A stretch of 64,000 nt of DNA from Rhizobium sp. Root483D2. Its GTDB lineage: Bacteria > Pseudomonadota > Alphaproteobacteria > Rhizobiales > Rhizobiaceae. A model generated the notes under the pieces. The model worked only from the letters and a program-made list of their open reading frames with translations. It had not been told where the DNA came from and did no database searches. Shown piece after piece: positions 33,528 through 42,240 of the stretch (position 1 is its first letter; each line of letters begins with the position of its first letter). The DNA is taken from positions 1 through 64,000 of the forward strand of contig NZ_LMFB01000020.1 in assembly GCF_001426685.1 (NCBI RefSeq), read 5' to 3'. The position numbers and the translations under genes are program-made.

Positions 33528-33545
33528 ACGGAATCGCTTCCGTTT
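33528..33545 (+). terminator. Possible weak terminator of the CUT1 operon
   Basis: ACGGAA (33528-33533) and TTCCGT (33538-33543) form a short perfect stem with a TCGC loop followed by TTT. The stem is only 6 base pairs, so efficiency is doubtful, but the position immediately after the last transporter gene fits. Confidence 0.45.
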
Positions 33546-33574
33546 CAGGATGAAGCGCTCTAAAACCGCAGGCG

Positions 33575-34669
33575 ATGAAGATCGCTTTCTACAGTCCGCT
33601 CAAATCCCCCAACCATCCCGTTCCCTCCGGCGACCGGCTGATGGCACGTTTGCTGATGGCGGCCTTGGTGAAGGCCGGGCACACGGTGGAGATCGCCTCC
33701 GAGGTGCGGGCGTTCCTGCCGGATGCTGCAGCGGACGCGAATGCTGCCCGCTCAGAGGTCGCGCAGGCGGAGCGGGTACGGCTTTCGGCGCTTTGGCGCG
33801 AACACGGCGCACCCGATCTCTGGTTCTGCTACCATCCCTATTACAAGGCGCCCGATCTGATCGGCCCGGCGCTGGCGCGGGAATTCGGGCTTGGCTATGT
33901 GACGGCCGAGGCGTCCTATTCCAACAGGCGCAACACAGGGCTTTGGCAGCAGATGCAGCAGCATGTGCTGGATGCCGTCGAGCAGGCATCGGTGAATATC
34001 TGCCTGACGCGCCGCGACAGCGACGGGCTTGCGGCTGCCGCGCCCGCCGCGCGCCTCGCCATGCTGCCGCCGTTTCTCGACCCGGCGCTGTTTCTCGAAC
34101 GATCGCCGGAACCTCGACCTGGCCGCTTGATCAGCGTGGCGATGATGCGGTCCGGTGACAAGATGGATAGTTACGCGATGCTGGCGCAAGCCCTGTCACG
34201 GCTGACGCATTTGCCGTGGCAATTGTCTGTCGCCGGCGATGGGCCGCGTGCCGCAGACGTGCATTCGCTGTTTGCCGGGTTTGATGAGGGCCGGATCATC
34301 TGGCACGGCGAACAGACGGCGACAGAGATTGCCGGCCTGTTGTCGTCTGCCGCGCTCTATGTCTGGCCGGGATGCGGCGAGGCCTATGGTCTGGCCTATC
34401 TGGAAGCGCAGGCCGCCGGCCTGCCCGTTGTCGCGCAAGAGATTGCCGGTGTGCCCGAAGTGGTGATGCAGGGGCGGACAGGGTTGCTGACACCGCCGGG
34501 TGATATCGATGCCTATGCGCAGGCGATCGGACTTCTGTTGACGGACGGTGCCGAGCGGACGGCGCTTGCAGAGGCGGCCAGGACCTTCGCCGGTGAGGAG
34601 CGTTCGCTGGGCACGGCGGCGTCCCGGCTCGGCGTCATTCTCGATGATTATGTGCAGCAGGTGCGATGA
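33575..34669 (+). CDS. Group 1 (GT4-type) glycosyltransferase
   Basis: A 364-residue GT-B glycosyltransferase. The N terminus MKIAFYSPLKSPNHPVPSGDRL binds acceptor in this fold, and the nucleotide-sugar site has the EX7E-type segment EAYGLAYLEAQAAGLPVVAQE (about residues 269-289). No signal or membrane segment is seen, so it acts in the cytoplasm or at the inner leaflet. The four-base overlap with the deacetylase-like gene suggests the two modify the same glycan. It is not co-regulated with the CUT1 operon in an obvious way, as a hairpin intervenes. Donor and acceptor are unknown. Confidence 0.87.
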   Translation: MKIAFYSPLKSPNHPVPSGDRLMARLLMAALVKAGHTVEIASEVRAFLPDAAADANAARSEVAQAERVRLSALWREHGAPDLWFCYHPYYKAPDLIGPALAREFGLGYVTAEASYSNRRNTGLWQQMQQHVLDAVEQASVNICLTRRDSDGLAAAAPAARLAMLPPFLDPALFLERSPEPRPGRLISVAMMRSGDKMDSYAMLAQALSRLTHLPWQLSVAGDGPRAADVHSLFAGFDEGRIIWHGEQTATEIAGLLSSAALYVWPGCGEAYGLAYLEAQAAGLPVVAQEIAGVPEVVMQGRTGLLTPPGDIDAYAQAIGLLLTDGAERTALAEAARTFAGEERSLGTAASRLGVILDDYVQQVR

Positions 34670-35427
34670 TGAATGAACTCGAAGCCGTTCTTGCCGGCGA
34701 ACTCGACCGCTGGCAGCAGGCGGGAAAAGTCGCGCAGTTCTGGCTGCGGGATGACGACGCGATCGAGCCGACGGCGGCGCTCGACCGGTTGCTGCATGTC
34801 TCCAGCGCCTTTTCCGTGCCCCTGACGCTCGCCGTCATTCCCGCGCATACGGGCGAGGCCCTTGCCGGCCGGCTGCAGGGGGAGCCATCCTGTTCCGTTG
34901 CCGTCCACGGCTGGTCGCACCGCAACCATGCGGGCCCGGCGGAAAAGAAGCAGGAGCTTGGCCGCCATCGGCTGGCGGATACGGTGCTTGCGGAATTGAG
35001 CCAGGGCTTTGACCGGCTCACCGCTCTTCATGGCAGCCGGTTCGTGCCGATGCTGATCCCGCCTTGGAACCGGATCGACGCGGGCCTTATTGCGCAGCTG
35101 CCCGGCCTGGGCTACTGGGCGCTCTCGGTGTTCGGCCCGGAAAAACCGGCCGCATTGCCTTTGATCAACACGCATGTGGATGTCATGGACTGGCACGGAA
35201 CGCGCGGCGGGCGCGATCCCCGGACGCTGGCTCTGGAAATCGCCGCGCGCATGCGGGTGATGTTCGATCAGGGCGGGACGATGGGGCTTTTGACCCACCA
35301 CCTGGTTCATGACGAGGCCGTGTGGGATTTCATGGCAGCGCTGTTCCAGGCGACGGTGAACCATCCTGCCTGCCGCTGGACGCCGGTTGCGGATATTCTG
35401 CGGGAACAGCGCGCATCGACGGGATAG
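34666..35427 (+). CDS. Polysaccharide deacetylase-like protein
   Basis: A 253-residue NodB-fold protein lacking a signal peptide. Motif 1 is FWLRDDDAIEPT with the catalytic/metal Asp pair, motif 2 is VHGWSHRNH with the two zinc His (SHRNH), and motif 3 resembles IPPWNR. A late GLLTHHLVHD supplies the last His. It would hydrolyse an N- or O-acetyl group of a sugar, intracellularly given the missing export signal. Its overlap with the glycosyltransferase at 33575 suggests a two-gene glycan-tailoring unit. Confidence 0.82.
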   Translation: MMNELEAVLAGELDRWQQAGKVAQFWLRDDDAIEPTAALDRLLHVSSAFSVPLTLAVIPAHTGEALAGRLQGEPSCSVAVHGWSHRNHAGPAEKKQELGRHRLADTVLAELSQGFDRLTALHGSRFVPMLIPPWNRIDAGLIAQLPGLGYWALSVFGPEKPAALPLINTHVDVMDWHGTRGGRDPRTLALEIAARMRVMFDQGGTMGLLTHHLVHDEAVWDFMAALFQATVNHPACRWTPVADILREQRASTG

Positions 35428-35439
35428 AGATCCCTTGGC

Positions 35440-36270
35440 TCAGAGGTCGATCACCTGGCCGTCGCGGGCGGTGATGGCGCCGTTGAATTCGCGGCCGGCA
35501 AGCCGCTGGATCTCATCGAGTTCGCTGTCGGTGCGCAGCGGCGAATGATGGATGAAGGCGACCTGTTTGGCTTTTGCCGTCTTGGCGAGCCGGATGGCCT
35601 GCTGCCAGGAGGAGTGGCCATAGCCGACATGGCGTTGCATCTCGTCATCGGTATACATGCAGTCGTAGAGGAAGAGATCGGCGCCATCGATGAGGTCCAG
35701 CACGGCGGGGTCGAGCGTGCCGGGCTTGTGTTCGGTATCGGTGACCAGCACCGCGACGCGGCCGTTCCATTCAACGCGGTAGCCGATGGCGCCGCCGGGA
35801 TGGTTGAGGCTGCCGGTGCGGATCGTCACGCCGGGATAGGGAACCAGCGTATCGCCGGAGCGGAAGTCGCGGCAGTTGATCGAGGCGCGGCAGATATCCG
35901 GCTCGACCGGGAACCATGGCGGCCGCATGAACTCGCCGATCATCTGGCGGGTGGACATGCGTCCGGCCAGATGTCCGGACCAGAGGGTGACCGAGGCATG
36001 CGGATCAAACAGCGCCGGCAGATAGGGCAGGCCGACAATATGGTCGTAATGGCAGTGGGTGAAAAACAGGTTGAAATCGGAAATGCCCTCGGATTTCAAC
36101 GCCTGGCCGGCGGGCATCAGGCCGGAGCCGGCATCGAACAATAGCCGGTGAGGACCGCATTGCATCTCGATGCAGATGGTGTTGCCGCCATAGGTCTGGA
36201 ATTCGGTCCCTGAGACCGGGAGGCTGCCCCGCACTCCCCATAACCGCACCCGAAACACGTTTTCGTTCAC
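35440..36270 (-). CDS. Metallo-beta-lactamase-fold hydrolase
   Basis: A 276-residue MBL-fold enzyme of the RNase Z/phosphodiesterase-like branch. WGVRGSLPVSG and TYGGNTICIEM open the protein; the metal motif is THCHYDHIVG with H72, H74, D76 and H77, then LNHPGGAIGYRVEW and VTDTEH supply further ligands. Proteins of this branch cleave phosphodiesters or other small substrates and some are cyclic-nucleotide phosphodiesterases. It is divergent from the calcineurin-like phosphatase with a gap of 111 bases. No export signal is seen. Confidence 0.87.
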   Translation of the reverse strand: MNENVFRVRLWGVRGSLPVSGTEFQTYGGNTICIEMQCGPHRLLFDAGSGLMPAGQALKSEGISDFNLFFTHCHYDHIVGLPYLPALFDPHASVTLWSGHLAGRMSTRQMIGEFMRPPWFPVEPDICRASINCRDFRSGDTLVPYPGVTIRTGSLNHPGGAIGYRVEWNGRVAVLVTDTEHKPGTLDPAVLDLIDGADLFLYDCMYTDDEMQRHVGYGHSSWQQAIRLAKTAKAKQVAFIHHSPLRTDSELDEIQRLAGREFNGAITARDGQVIDL

Positions 36271-36381
36271 TCTCTCGCCTCAGTCACGGAAAAATACTTT
36301 GCCCTTCCGTTTGCAACTGTCCCACATAACCCTTAAGGCCGTCTTTTTATCGGGCTTGATTAACCAAGCCGCATTTTCGCC

Positions 36382-38271
36382 ATGGTAACGAAACTGCTTG
36401 GGTTAAGCGAGACTTCAATTCGCTTTTTCTTTCCACATATGCCAGAGACGAAGAGAAACGAATCCGGTTTGAACGTGCAGACGGAAAATACCGACAGAAT
36501 GCCGCCCGCAACGCATCCGCGCATCGCCATTGTCGCCGACGCGCATTTTCACGATCTCTATGCAGATTACGGCTTTCCCGGCATCGTTCAGGATGGCCGC
36601 CGGCTGACCTTCCGGCTGCTTGCCGACACCGCCCGCTCGACAAGGGTCTTCAACGAAAGCTATTTCGCGCTCCACCATACGCTTGCCGATATTGCCGGGC
36701 GCGGCATTCGCCATGTCGTTCTGCTCGGCGACTATTCCGATGACGGGCAGGTGGAGACGGTGCGCGGCGTGAAGCGGGTGCTTGACGATTATGCGGCACG
36801 CTTCGGCATGCGGTTTTACGCAACCACCGGCAATCACGATATTTTCGGCGCCGATGGCCGCCACCGCGCCAAGCGGTTTCTCAATGCGGATGGCAGCTAC
36901 AGCCTTCTCAGCAGCGACCCGCATCTGCGCGACCGGGGCGCGCATGCGGTGATCGCCAGCGGCGATATGTATTGCAAGGGCTATCCGGACGGCCTCAACG
37001 ACATGGCGGACTTCGGCTTTTTCCCGCAGCCCGGCGATCTTCATTGGGAAACGCCGTTCGGGACCAAGGGCGATCCGGCCGCGCGGATCTATGAGGTTCG
37101 TTCGCCGGACGGACAGACGGCGCGCCGGCTGATGGATGCATCCTATCTGGTCGAGCCTTTTCCCGGCGTCTGGCTGCTGATGATCGACGCCAATGTCTTC
37201 GTGCCTGTCGATGGCGTAGCGCCGGGCGAGGACGGTGACTTCGCCGACAGCACCAGCGCCGGCTGGAACGCGATGCTGGTTCACAAGCGGTTCGTTCTCG
37301 ACTGGATGGCGGATGTCGCGCGGCGAGCGCGGCTTAAGGGCAAGTGCCTGCTGGCATTTTCGCACTATCCCGTTCTCGACCCGCTCGATGCAACCGTCGA
37401 GGACGAGGTGGCGCTGCTCGGGCTAACCGGGATGGCGCAACGCATTCCGCATGACGATGTTGCCGGCGCGCTGATCGAGGCCGGGATCGACATGCATTTC
37501 AGCGGCCATCTGCATGTCAACGACACCGCGCAATATCGCCGCGGCGAACGGTTCCTCACCAACATCGCCATGCCCTCGCTCGTGGCCTTTCCCGGTGCCT
37601 ACAAAGTGCTTGATATCGGCGACGAGACGTTTCGCATCGAGACGGTGGGGATCGAGGCGATGCCGCTCGCCGATGACCTGCGCCAGGCCTACCGGCTCGA
37701 GGTTGTGCCGTCGCGGCTGGAGGCCGGCGGCATGCTCGATGCCGGGGACTATGGTGGTTTCCTCTTCGAGCATATCGGCCATCTGGTCGGACGGCGTTAC
37801 CTCAAGCGGGAATGGCCAAAAGAGATTGCGGCTCTGATCCGCAGTCTCGACCTTGCCGATCTGGCAATATTGGCGCTGATCGTAGAGCCGGTTGCCGCCG
37901 GCGATGCGATGGCGGCCATCGCTGCCGCGCGTGACGACAAAGACCTGCAGAAAAGGCTGGCGGCGCGTTTGACCAAGGCAGAGACCGGCGCGCTGCAGGG
38001 CATTTCCGCTCTGAATTTTCTGGCGGACTGGTACCGGCTGCGGATGGGGAGCGAACTGGCATTGGGCTGGATCGGCGCGGACAAGATCGCAGCTTATCGG
38101 GCGGTCGCGCAATTGTTTGCCGATCGCGGCGGCGATGAGCCGGGCGCGGTGCAGGCGCAGTTCGCGCTGATTTTCCGGATGTTGACGCACTACATGTCCG
38201 GCCTGCCGTCGGGCAATTTCAGCATCAGCCGGACAAACGGCGCGATCGAAGCGGATCGGTCCACGCTCTAA
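36382..38271 (+). CDS. Calcineurin-like metallophosphatase with long C-terminal extension
   Basis: Up to 629 residues. The metal-binding motifs appear in order: IAIVADAHFHD, VLLGDYSDDG, TTGNHDIFG, FSHYPVL and FSGHLHVND, spanning about residues 48-385. The remaining 240 residues are mostly helical, without a motif I recognise. Relatives hydrolyse phosphomono- or diesters, including cyclic AMP. No start has a convincing ribosome site: ATGs at 36382, 36439 and 36499 are all possible, the last two giving a protein that begins closer to the catalytic domain. No signal peptide is evident at any of them. Confidence 0.8.
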   Translation: MVTKLLGLSETSIRFFFPHMPETKRNESGLNVQTENTDRMPPATHPRIAIVADAHFHDLYADYGFPGIVQDGRRLTFRLLADTARSTRVFNESYFALHHTLADIAGRGIRHVVLLGDYSDDGQVETVRGVKRVLDDYAARFGMRFYATTGNHDIFGADGRHRAKRFLNADGSYSLLSSDPHLRDRGAHAVIASGDMYCKGYPDGLNDMADFGFFPQPGDLHWETPFGTKGDPAARIYEVRSPDGQTARRLMDASYLVEPFPGVWLLMIDANVFVPVDGVAPGEDGDFADSTSAGWNAMLVHKRFVLDWMADVARRARLKGKCLLAFSHYPVLDPLDATVEDEVALLGLTGMAQRIPHDDVAGALIEAGIDMHFSGHLHVNDTAQYRRGERFLTNIAMPSLVAFPGAYKVLDIGDETFRIETVGIEAMPLADDLRQAYRLEVVPSRLEAGGMLDAGDYGGFLFEHIGHLVGRRYLKREWPKEIAALIRSLDLADLAILALIVEPVAAGDAMAAIAAARDDKDLQKRLAARLTKAETGALQGISALNFLADWYRLRMGSELALGWIGADKIAAYRAVAQLFADRGGDEPGAVQAQFALIFRMLTHYMSGLPSGNFSISRTNGAIEADRSTL

Positions 38272-38291
38272 CGCTGTGACAAATGCGAGCG

Positions 38292-38765
38292 CTAATCGGC
38301 CTTGCGGGCGCGGCTGCGGGCTTCCGACAGTTCGCTCGTCGTGTGGCTGAGGCGGTCAGCCAGCACGCGCATGATCTCGATGGTGATCTCGGGGAAATCC
38401 GTGAGCAGCTTGAGGAAATGGTCCTTGCGGATACGCAGGGCTTCCACGGCCGTCGTCGTCTGTACGGTTGCGGTTCGCGAGACATCGCAGAGGATGGCGA
38501 TTTCGCCGACGATCGAATTGGTTTCGACTTCGGCGATCTTGACCGGGCCGGTCGAGGAATCGACAAGGATGTCCGCCTTGCCGGCCAGGACGACATAGGC
38601 CGCATCACCGGTATCGCCCTGATGGAAGAGCGCTTCGCCGGGATCGTAGCTCACGCGGTCGGACGTGAACGCGAGAAGCTTCAGCTTGCCGGGTTCGACA
38701 TTCGAAAACAGCGGCACCCGCCGCAGCATTTGAACTTCATCCTTCAACAGCATAATCGTGCCCAT
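38292..38765 (-). CDS. Cyclic-nucleotide-binding-domain protein
   Basis: A 157-residue single-domain protein of the CAP/PKA cyclic-nucleotide-binding fold with no DNA-binding domain. The phosphate-binding cassette is VGEIAILCDVSRTATVQ, keeping the Glu (E88) and Arg (R97) that contact the ribose and cyclic phosphate, so ligand binding is plausible. A C-terminal helix with SELSEARSRARKAD follows. It is the third gene after a Rossmann-like protein and the degenerate ABC exporter, so it may convey a nucleotide signal to that complex. The start could also be TTG at 38771 or ATG at 38753. Confidence 0.85.
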   Translation of the reverse strand: MGTIMLLKDEVQMLRRVPLFSNVEPGKLKLLAFTSDRVSYDPGEALFHQGDTGDAAYVVLAGKADILVDSSTGPVKIAEVETNSIVGEIAILCDVSRTATVQTTTAVEALRIRKDHFLKLLTDFPEITIEIMRVLADRLSHTTSELSEARSRARKAD

Positions 38766-38876
38766 TCCCAATTTTCTGCTTCCCCGGTCATCAACCGGTC
38801 ATCTCCACCGGTCTCGCCATGGGGAAGATTGTCCATGCCTGCATCCCCGTCGCACGCATGGGCTCCACCATTGACA

Positions 38877-41594
38877 TTATGATGACACAAGCTCCTTAAA
38901 GATACCGTTATTCTCAACCAGCGCTGCATGCGTTCCTTCTTCCACCAGCAAACCGCGGTCGAAGACGAGCACGCGGTCGAACAGACTGGACAGAGCCGTG
39001 TTCGACAGGACCCAGATCACGGCCGGATTGCGGCCGTCGCGGCGCACCAGCTTCAGCACATCGCGGACGATCTCGTCCTGGAGGCGATGGTCGAGGCCGG
39101 GCAGGGGCCGGTTGAAGATGTAATATTCCGACTTGCGCACCAGCGCCCGCGCCAGATTGAGCTTTTGCCGCTGCACCGCCGTCAGGCGCTTGCCGCCGGC
39201 GCCGAGATTGAAATCGAGGCCGATGGCGATGACGCGCTCGAGAAGCCCGAGCGAGTTCAACAGCGAGCTGACGATGGAGCGGATGCGCTTGGAGCCATCG
39301 GTATGCTTGTGGCTGATGCGGCCAAACAGGATGTTGTCCATCAGGCTTGCCGATGCCAGGTAATGTTCGGGATCGTAGCGCTCGATGTCGCCGCGCATCG
39401 TGTCCGGCAGGCCGTCATGGAACTGGCGGCGCACATCGACGATCTTGGCCATCAGCTCCTCGGTCAGGAGACCGAAACGATGGCGGGGCTCGACATAGCG
39501 GAAGCTCAGCCGGATGATCTGGCCGCGGTCGTCCTCGGATGCGGCGTCGAAACCCTTGCCCTTCAGCTTCTGCAGCAGCAGCTGATAGTCGGGAATATCG
39601 TCCGCCGTCATGAAGGTGAGCTGCTGGAAGAACGGATGATCCGGCGGCAGATCGGCAAACAGCTCGACCGCGTTTTCGGCGATGCTGTAGCCCATGTCGA
39701 ACAGGATGCGGTCGAGACCGGAGCGGCCGACGACGGAGCGGAAATAGGCGTTCTTGCCGATGGCCTTGCCGATCAAAGCGGGGCCGGTGGCCGTGCCGAA
39801 CAACAGGTTTTCGCCGACGGTTGCCTCGGTATTGTAGGCGCCGGGCTCGAAGGACACGACAAGGCTGCTCAGCCCCGCCTCTTCAAGTTCCGAGCGAAGT
39901 GCGTGGCGCATCTCGACAATGCCCTCGGCAAGGCCGGGGTGGTCGCCGGGAGACACGGTGCTGCGTAGGGCGAGATCGAGAATGTCCTTCGACAGCTGCA
40001 CCGTATCGAGCACCGAGAGAACCGGCGCGAAGAGATCGTCGCGGTTGGTCGCATTGGCGGCGTCGTAATCGATCCAGTCGCTGTTGACGTCATAGTCCGG
40101 GTTTCCGGCCAGTTTCGCCTCGTTGATCTGCCATTTGCGATGGGTGGCGCCGGTGCCCTCGTAGGTGGCTTCCTTCATCGGCGCATGTTTGAGGCCGTAG
40201 AGGAGATTGTCGCGCAGGGTGCCGTAGAAGAAATAGGCATCGGAGGAGACGTAGGAGATCGCCCGTCCGGTCACTGATTCCGGCAGTTCCAGGAGATCGT
40301 CGCCGCCCGCCGTCACCTTGCCGCTTTCCGGCCAGGTGAGACGCGCAAACGCTTCCGCCAGCATATCGCCGCCGCCGGCAGCACCGCCGACAATGGCAAC
40401 GGTTTCGCCGGGATGGATCTGCACCGACACGCGCTCAAGCAGCTTGGCGCCGCTATCGTCTGCGACCGACAGGTTGACGGCTGCCAGCGGATGTTTCATC
40501 GCGCCGGCATTCGTGATGGCCATTGTCTGAATGGCCGGGTCGATGGTCTTGTCGACGCTGAACTGCTCGACGACCTGGATATATTTCACCTGGACGTCCT
40601 GGCGGGTCTGGTCCCAGTCGATCAGGTCTTTCAACGGGCCTGGCAGGTCCTTGTAGGCGCTGATGACGGCGATCAGCTGACCGATGTCGAGACGGCCCTG
40701 CAGCGCCAGATAGCCGCCGATACAATAAAACAGGAACGGCGTCAGCTGGGCGAGGAAGTTGTTGATGAACTTGACCAGGAATTTCCACTGGTAGAGATCA
40801 TAGCGGATCTTGAAGATGCGGCCGAGGCGGGATGCAATGTCGGCGCGCTCGTAATTGGACGTGTCATAGGCATGGATGGTGCCGATACCATCGACGATTT
40901 CGCTGACCCGGCCGGCGAGTTCGCGCGCGGTGATCTGGCGCTCGCGGCCAAGCACCAGCAGGCGGCGGCGCATGCGCGGAATGATGATTGCCTGCACGCC
41001 GACCATGACGGCGGCGATCAGCCCGAGCCAGGTATTCTGCATGAAAATGAAGAACAGGGCGGTCAGCGCCTGGCCGCCGAGCAGCGCCGGCTGGACGAAG
41101 GCATCGCCGGTGAAGCCGCCGAGAGGCTCGACTTCATCCTTGACCATGCTGGACACTTCGGCGCCCTTCATGCGCTTGAACTGGCCGGGCGGGAAACGCA
41201 GGATACGGTCGACAAGTTCAAAGCGGATGCGGCGCAATAGCCGCTCGCCGAGACGGCCCTTGTAGGTATTGATATAGAACTTGAAGAGGCCGTTGATGAT
41301 GACCAGCAGCAGGAAGACCATGCTGAGCGCAAACAGGGTCTGTGTGCGGGTCAGCTCGAGCCCGCCAAACAGCGAGATCTCTCCAGTCCATGGCAGCGAG
41401 AAACTGAGGTCCATGAAGGTCTGGGTGGCGCCGGGCTGATCGAAACCCTCACCCTGGATCGGCCCGTTGACGATCTGCTTGGGCAGGTCGAACGACAGGA
41501 AATAGGGGATCATCGAGACGGCGACGACCAGGAGGATCCAGAGCTGCTGGCCTCTCGTGTGCGTCCAGATGTAGCGCGCTATGCTTTTTTCCAT
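38877..41594 (-). CDS. ABC-exporter-like protein with a catalytically dead, enlarged nucleotide-binding domain
   Basis: A 905-residue protein; residue numbers here count from an upstream TTG at 41606 (+4). A membrane domain of ABC-exporter type (about 20-330, six hydrophobic segments) precedes an NBD-like region stretched to about 520 residues. Every catalytic motif is altered: Walker A IVGGAAGGGDML lacks Lys (G413), the signature is RLTAVQRQK for LSGGQ, Walker B is YYIFNRPLPGLD (N832/R833 for Asp-Glu), and the switch His is N869 in VLSNT. Three copies of an exporter-like post-Q-loop motif occur: DNLLYG (466-471), ENLLFG (599-604) and DNILFG (757-762). It lies between a Rossmann-like gene and the cyclic-nucleotide-binding gene. 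It may be a structural or sensory derivative, or pair with another ATPase. No clear ribosome site marks the start. Confidence 0.85.
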   Translation of the reverse strand: MEKSIARYIWTHTRGQQLWILLVVAVSMIPYFLSFDLPKQIVNGPIQGEGFDQPGATQTFMDLSFSLPWTGEISLFGGLELTRTQTLFALSMVFLLLVIINGLFKFYINTYKGRLGERLLRRIRFELVDRILRFPPGQFKRMKGAEVSSMVKDEVEPLGGFTGDAFVQPALLGGQALTALFFIFMQNTWLGLIAAVMVGVQAIIIPRMRRRLLVLGRERQITARELAGRVSEIVDGIGTIHAYDTSNYERADIASRLGRIFKIRYDLYQWKFLVKFINNFLAQLTPFLFYCIGGYLALQGRLDIGQLIAVISAYKDLPGPLKDLIDWDQTRQDVQVKYIQVVEQFSVDKTIDPAIQTMAITNAGAMKHPLAAVNLSVADDSGAKLLERVSVQIHPGETVAIVGGAAGGGDMLAEAFARLTWPESGKVTAGGDDLLELPESVTGRAISYVSSDAYFFYGTLRDNLLYGLKHAPMKEATYEGTGATHRKWQINEAKLAGNPDYDVNSDWIDYDAANATNRDDLFAPVLSVLDTVQLSKDILDLALRSTVSPGDHPGLAEGIVEMRHALRSELEEAGLSSLVVSFEPGAYNTEATVGENLLFGTATGPALIGKAIGKNAYFRSVVGRSGLDRILFDMGYSIAENAVELFADLPPDHPFFQQLTFMTADDIPDYQLLLQKLKGKGFDAASEDDRGQIIRLSFRYVEPRHRFGLLTEELMAKIVDVRRQFHDGLPDTMRGDIERYDPEHYLASASLMDNILFGRISHKHTDGSKRIRSIVSSLLNSLGLLERVIAIGLDFNLGAGGKRLTAVQRQKLNLARALVRKSEYYIFNRPLPGLDHRLQDEIVRDVLKLVRRDGRNPAVIWVLSNTALSSLFDRVLVFDRGLLVEEGTHAALVENNGIFKELVSS

Positions 41595-41602
41595 GGGGAG
41601 AT

Positions 41603-42202
41603 TCAACTGGCCGTGTAACGGGTGTCAAGGACGTAGAAGCGCCGGGCCGCATAGGGCGTGCCGGCGATCTCCGGGTCGTGCAGATGAAGATCGAACTGGC
41701 TGCGGATCGTCACAGCCGGGCGGCTGACGATGTGCGGGACCTGGGAGGCGGCGCGTTCCAGCTCCGGCGCATATTCGATGACGACGGTTCCCGCATTGTC
41801 GATCAGCGAGAACAGAAGGTCACCGAGCGGATCCTTTTGACCGAAGGGTTTCAGCGAATAGCCGAGCAGGACGAGGCCGTAGCTTCCGGGCTGGTAATGA
41901 TAATCGATCTCTTGAAACTTGGCCGGAATATGCCGCACATGGCATTGCCTGCCGTTCAGTTCGCTGGCCTCATAGGCCTGCGTCTTCGGATCGACGGACG
42001 TGACGGATAGCGGGTGATGGGTGAGGTAAGGGGTAACCGGCCGGATATGGCCGCCGATTTCCAGGATGTGCGGGCAGTCACGCATGAAATGCGCGGCAAA
42101 AACCTGCCGCATGGTTGCGCCCAGACCGGCCAGATGCGGTATGTCCTTTCCCGCCTCGACCGGCGGCGGAACGGAGGTGGCATCCTTCCGGTTGACTTGC
42201 AT
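41603..42202 (-). CDS. Rossmann-fold, methyltransferase-like protein
   Basis: A 199-residue protein with HILEIGGHIRPVTPYL followed by SVTSVDPKTQ, resembling motif I and the acidic post-motif of class I SAM-dependent methyltransferases, but the glycine pattern is incomplete. Later YGLVLLGYSLKPFGQ fits motif IV. Methylation activity is therefore uncertain. The ATG at 42202 is chosen for TGGAG eight bases upstream; GTG at 42211 is the alternative. It heads the operon containing the degenerate exporter (possible four-base overlap) and the cyclic-nucleotide-binding protein, and its start lies only 38 bases from the divergent gene at 42241. Confidence 0.65.
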   Translation of the reverse strand: MQVNRKDATSVPPPVEAGKDIPHLAGLGATMRQVFAAHFMRDCPHILEIGGHIRPVTPYLTHHPLSVTSVDPKTQAYEASELNGRQCHVRHIPAKFQEIDYHYQPGSYGLVLLGYSLKPFGQKDPLGDLLFSLIDNAGTVVIEYAPELERAASQVPHIVSRPAVTIRSQFDLHLHDPEIAGTPYAARRFYVLDTRYTAS

Positions 42203-42240
42203 TCCTTGCACTCCAGAAAAGTCCAGCCTACAACACGCGC

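Noticed and set aside
38877-41594. Reading the degenerate exporter as a pseudogene
   Set aside because: The frame is continuous for over 900 codons with normal codon bias, the gene sits in a compact operon, and losses are confined to catalytic residues.
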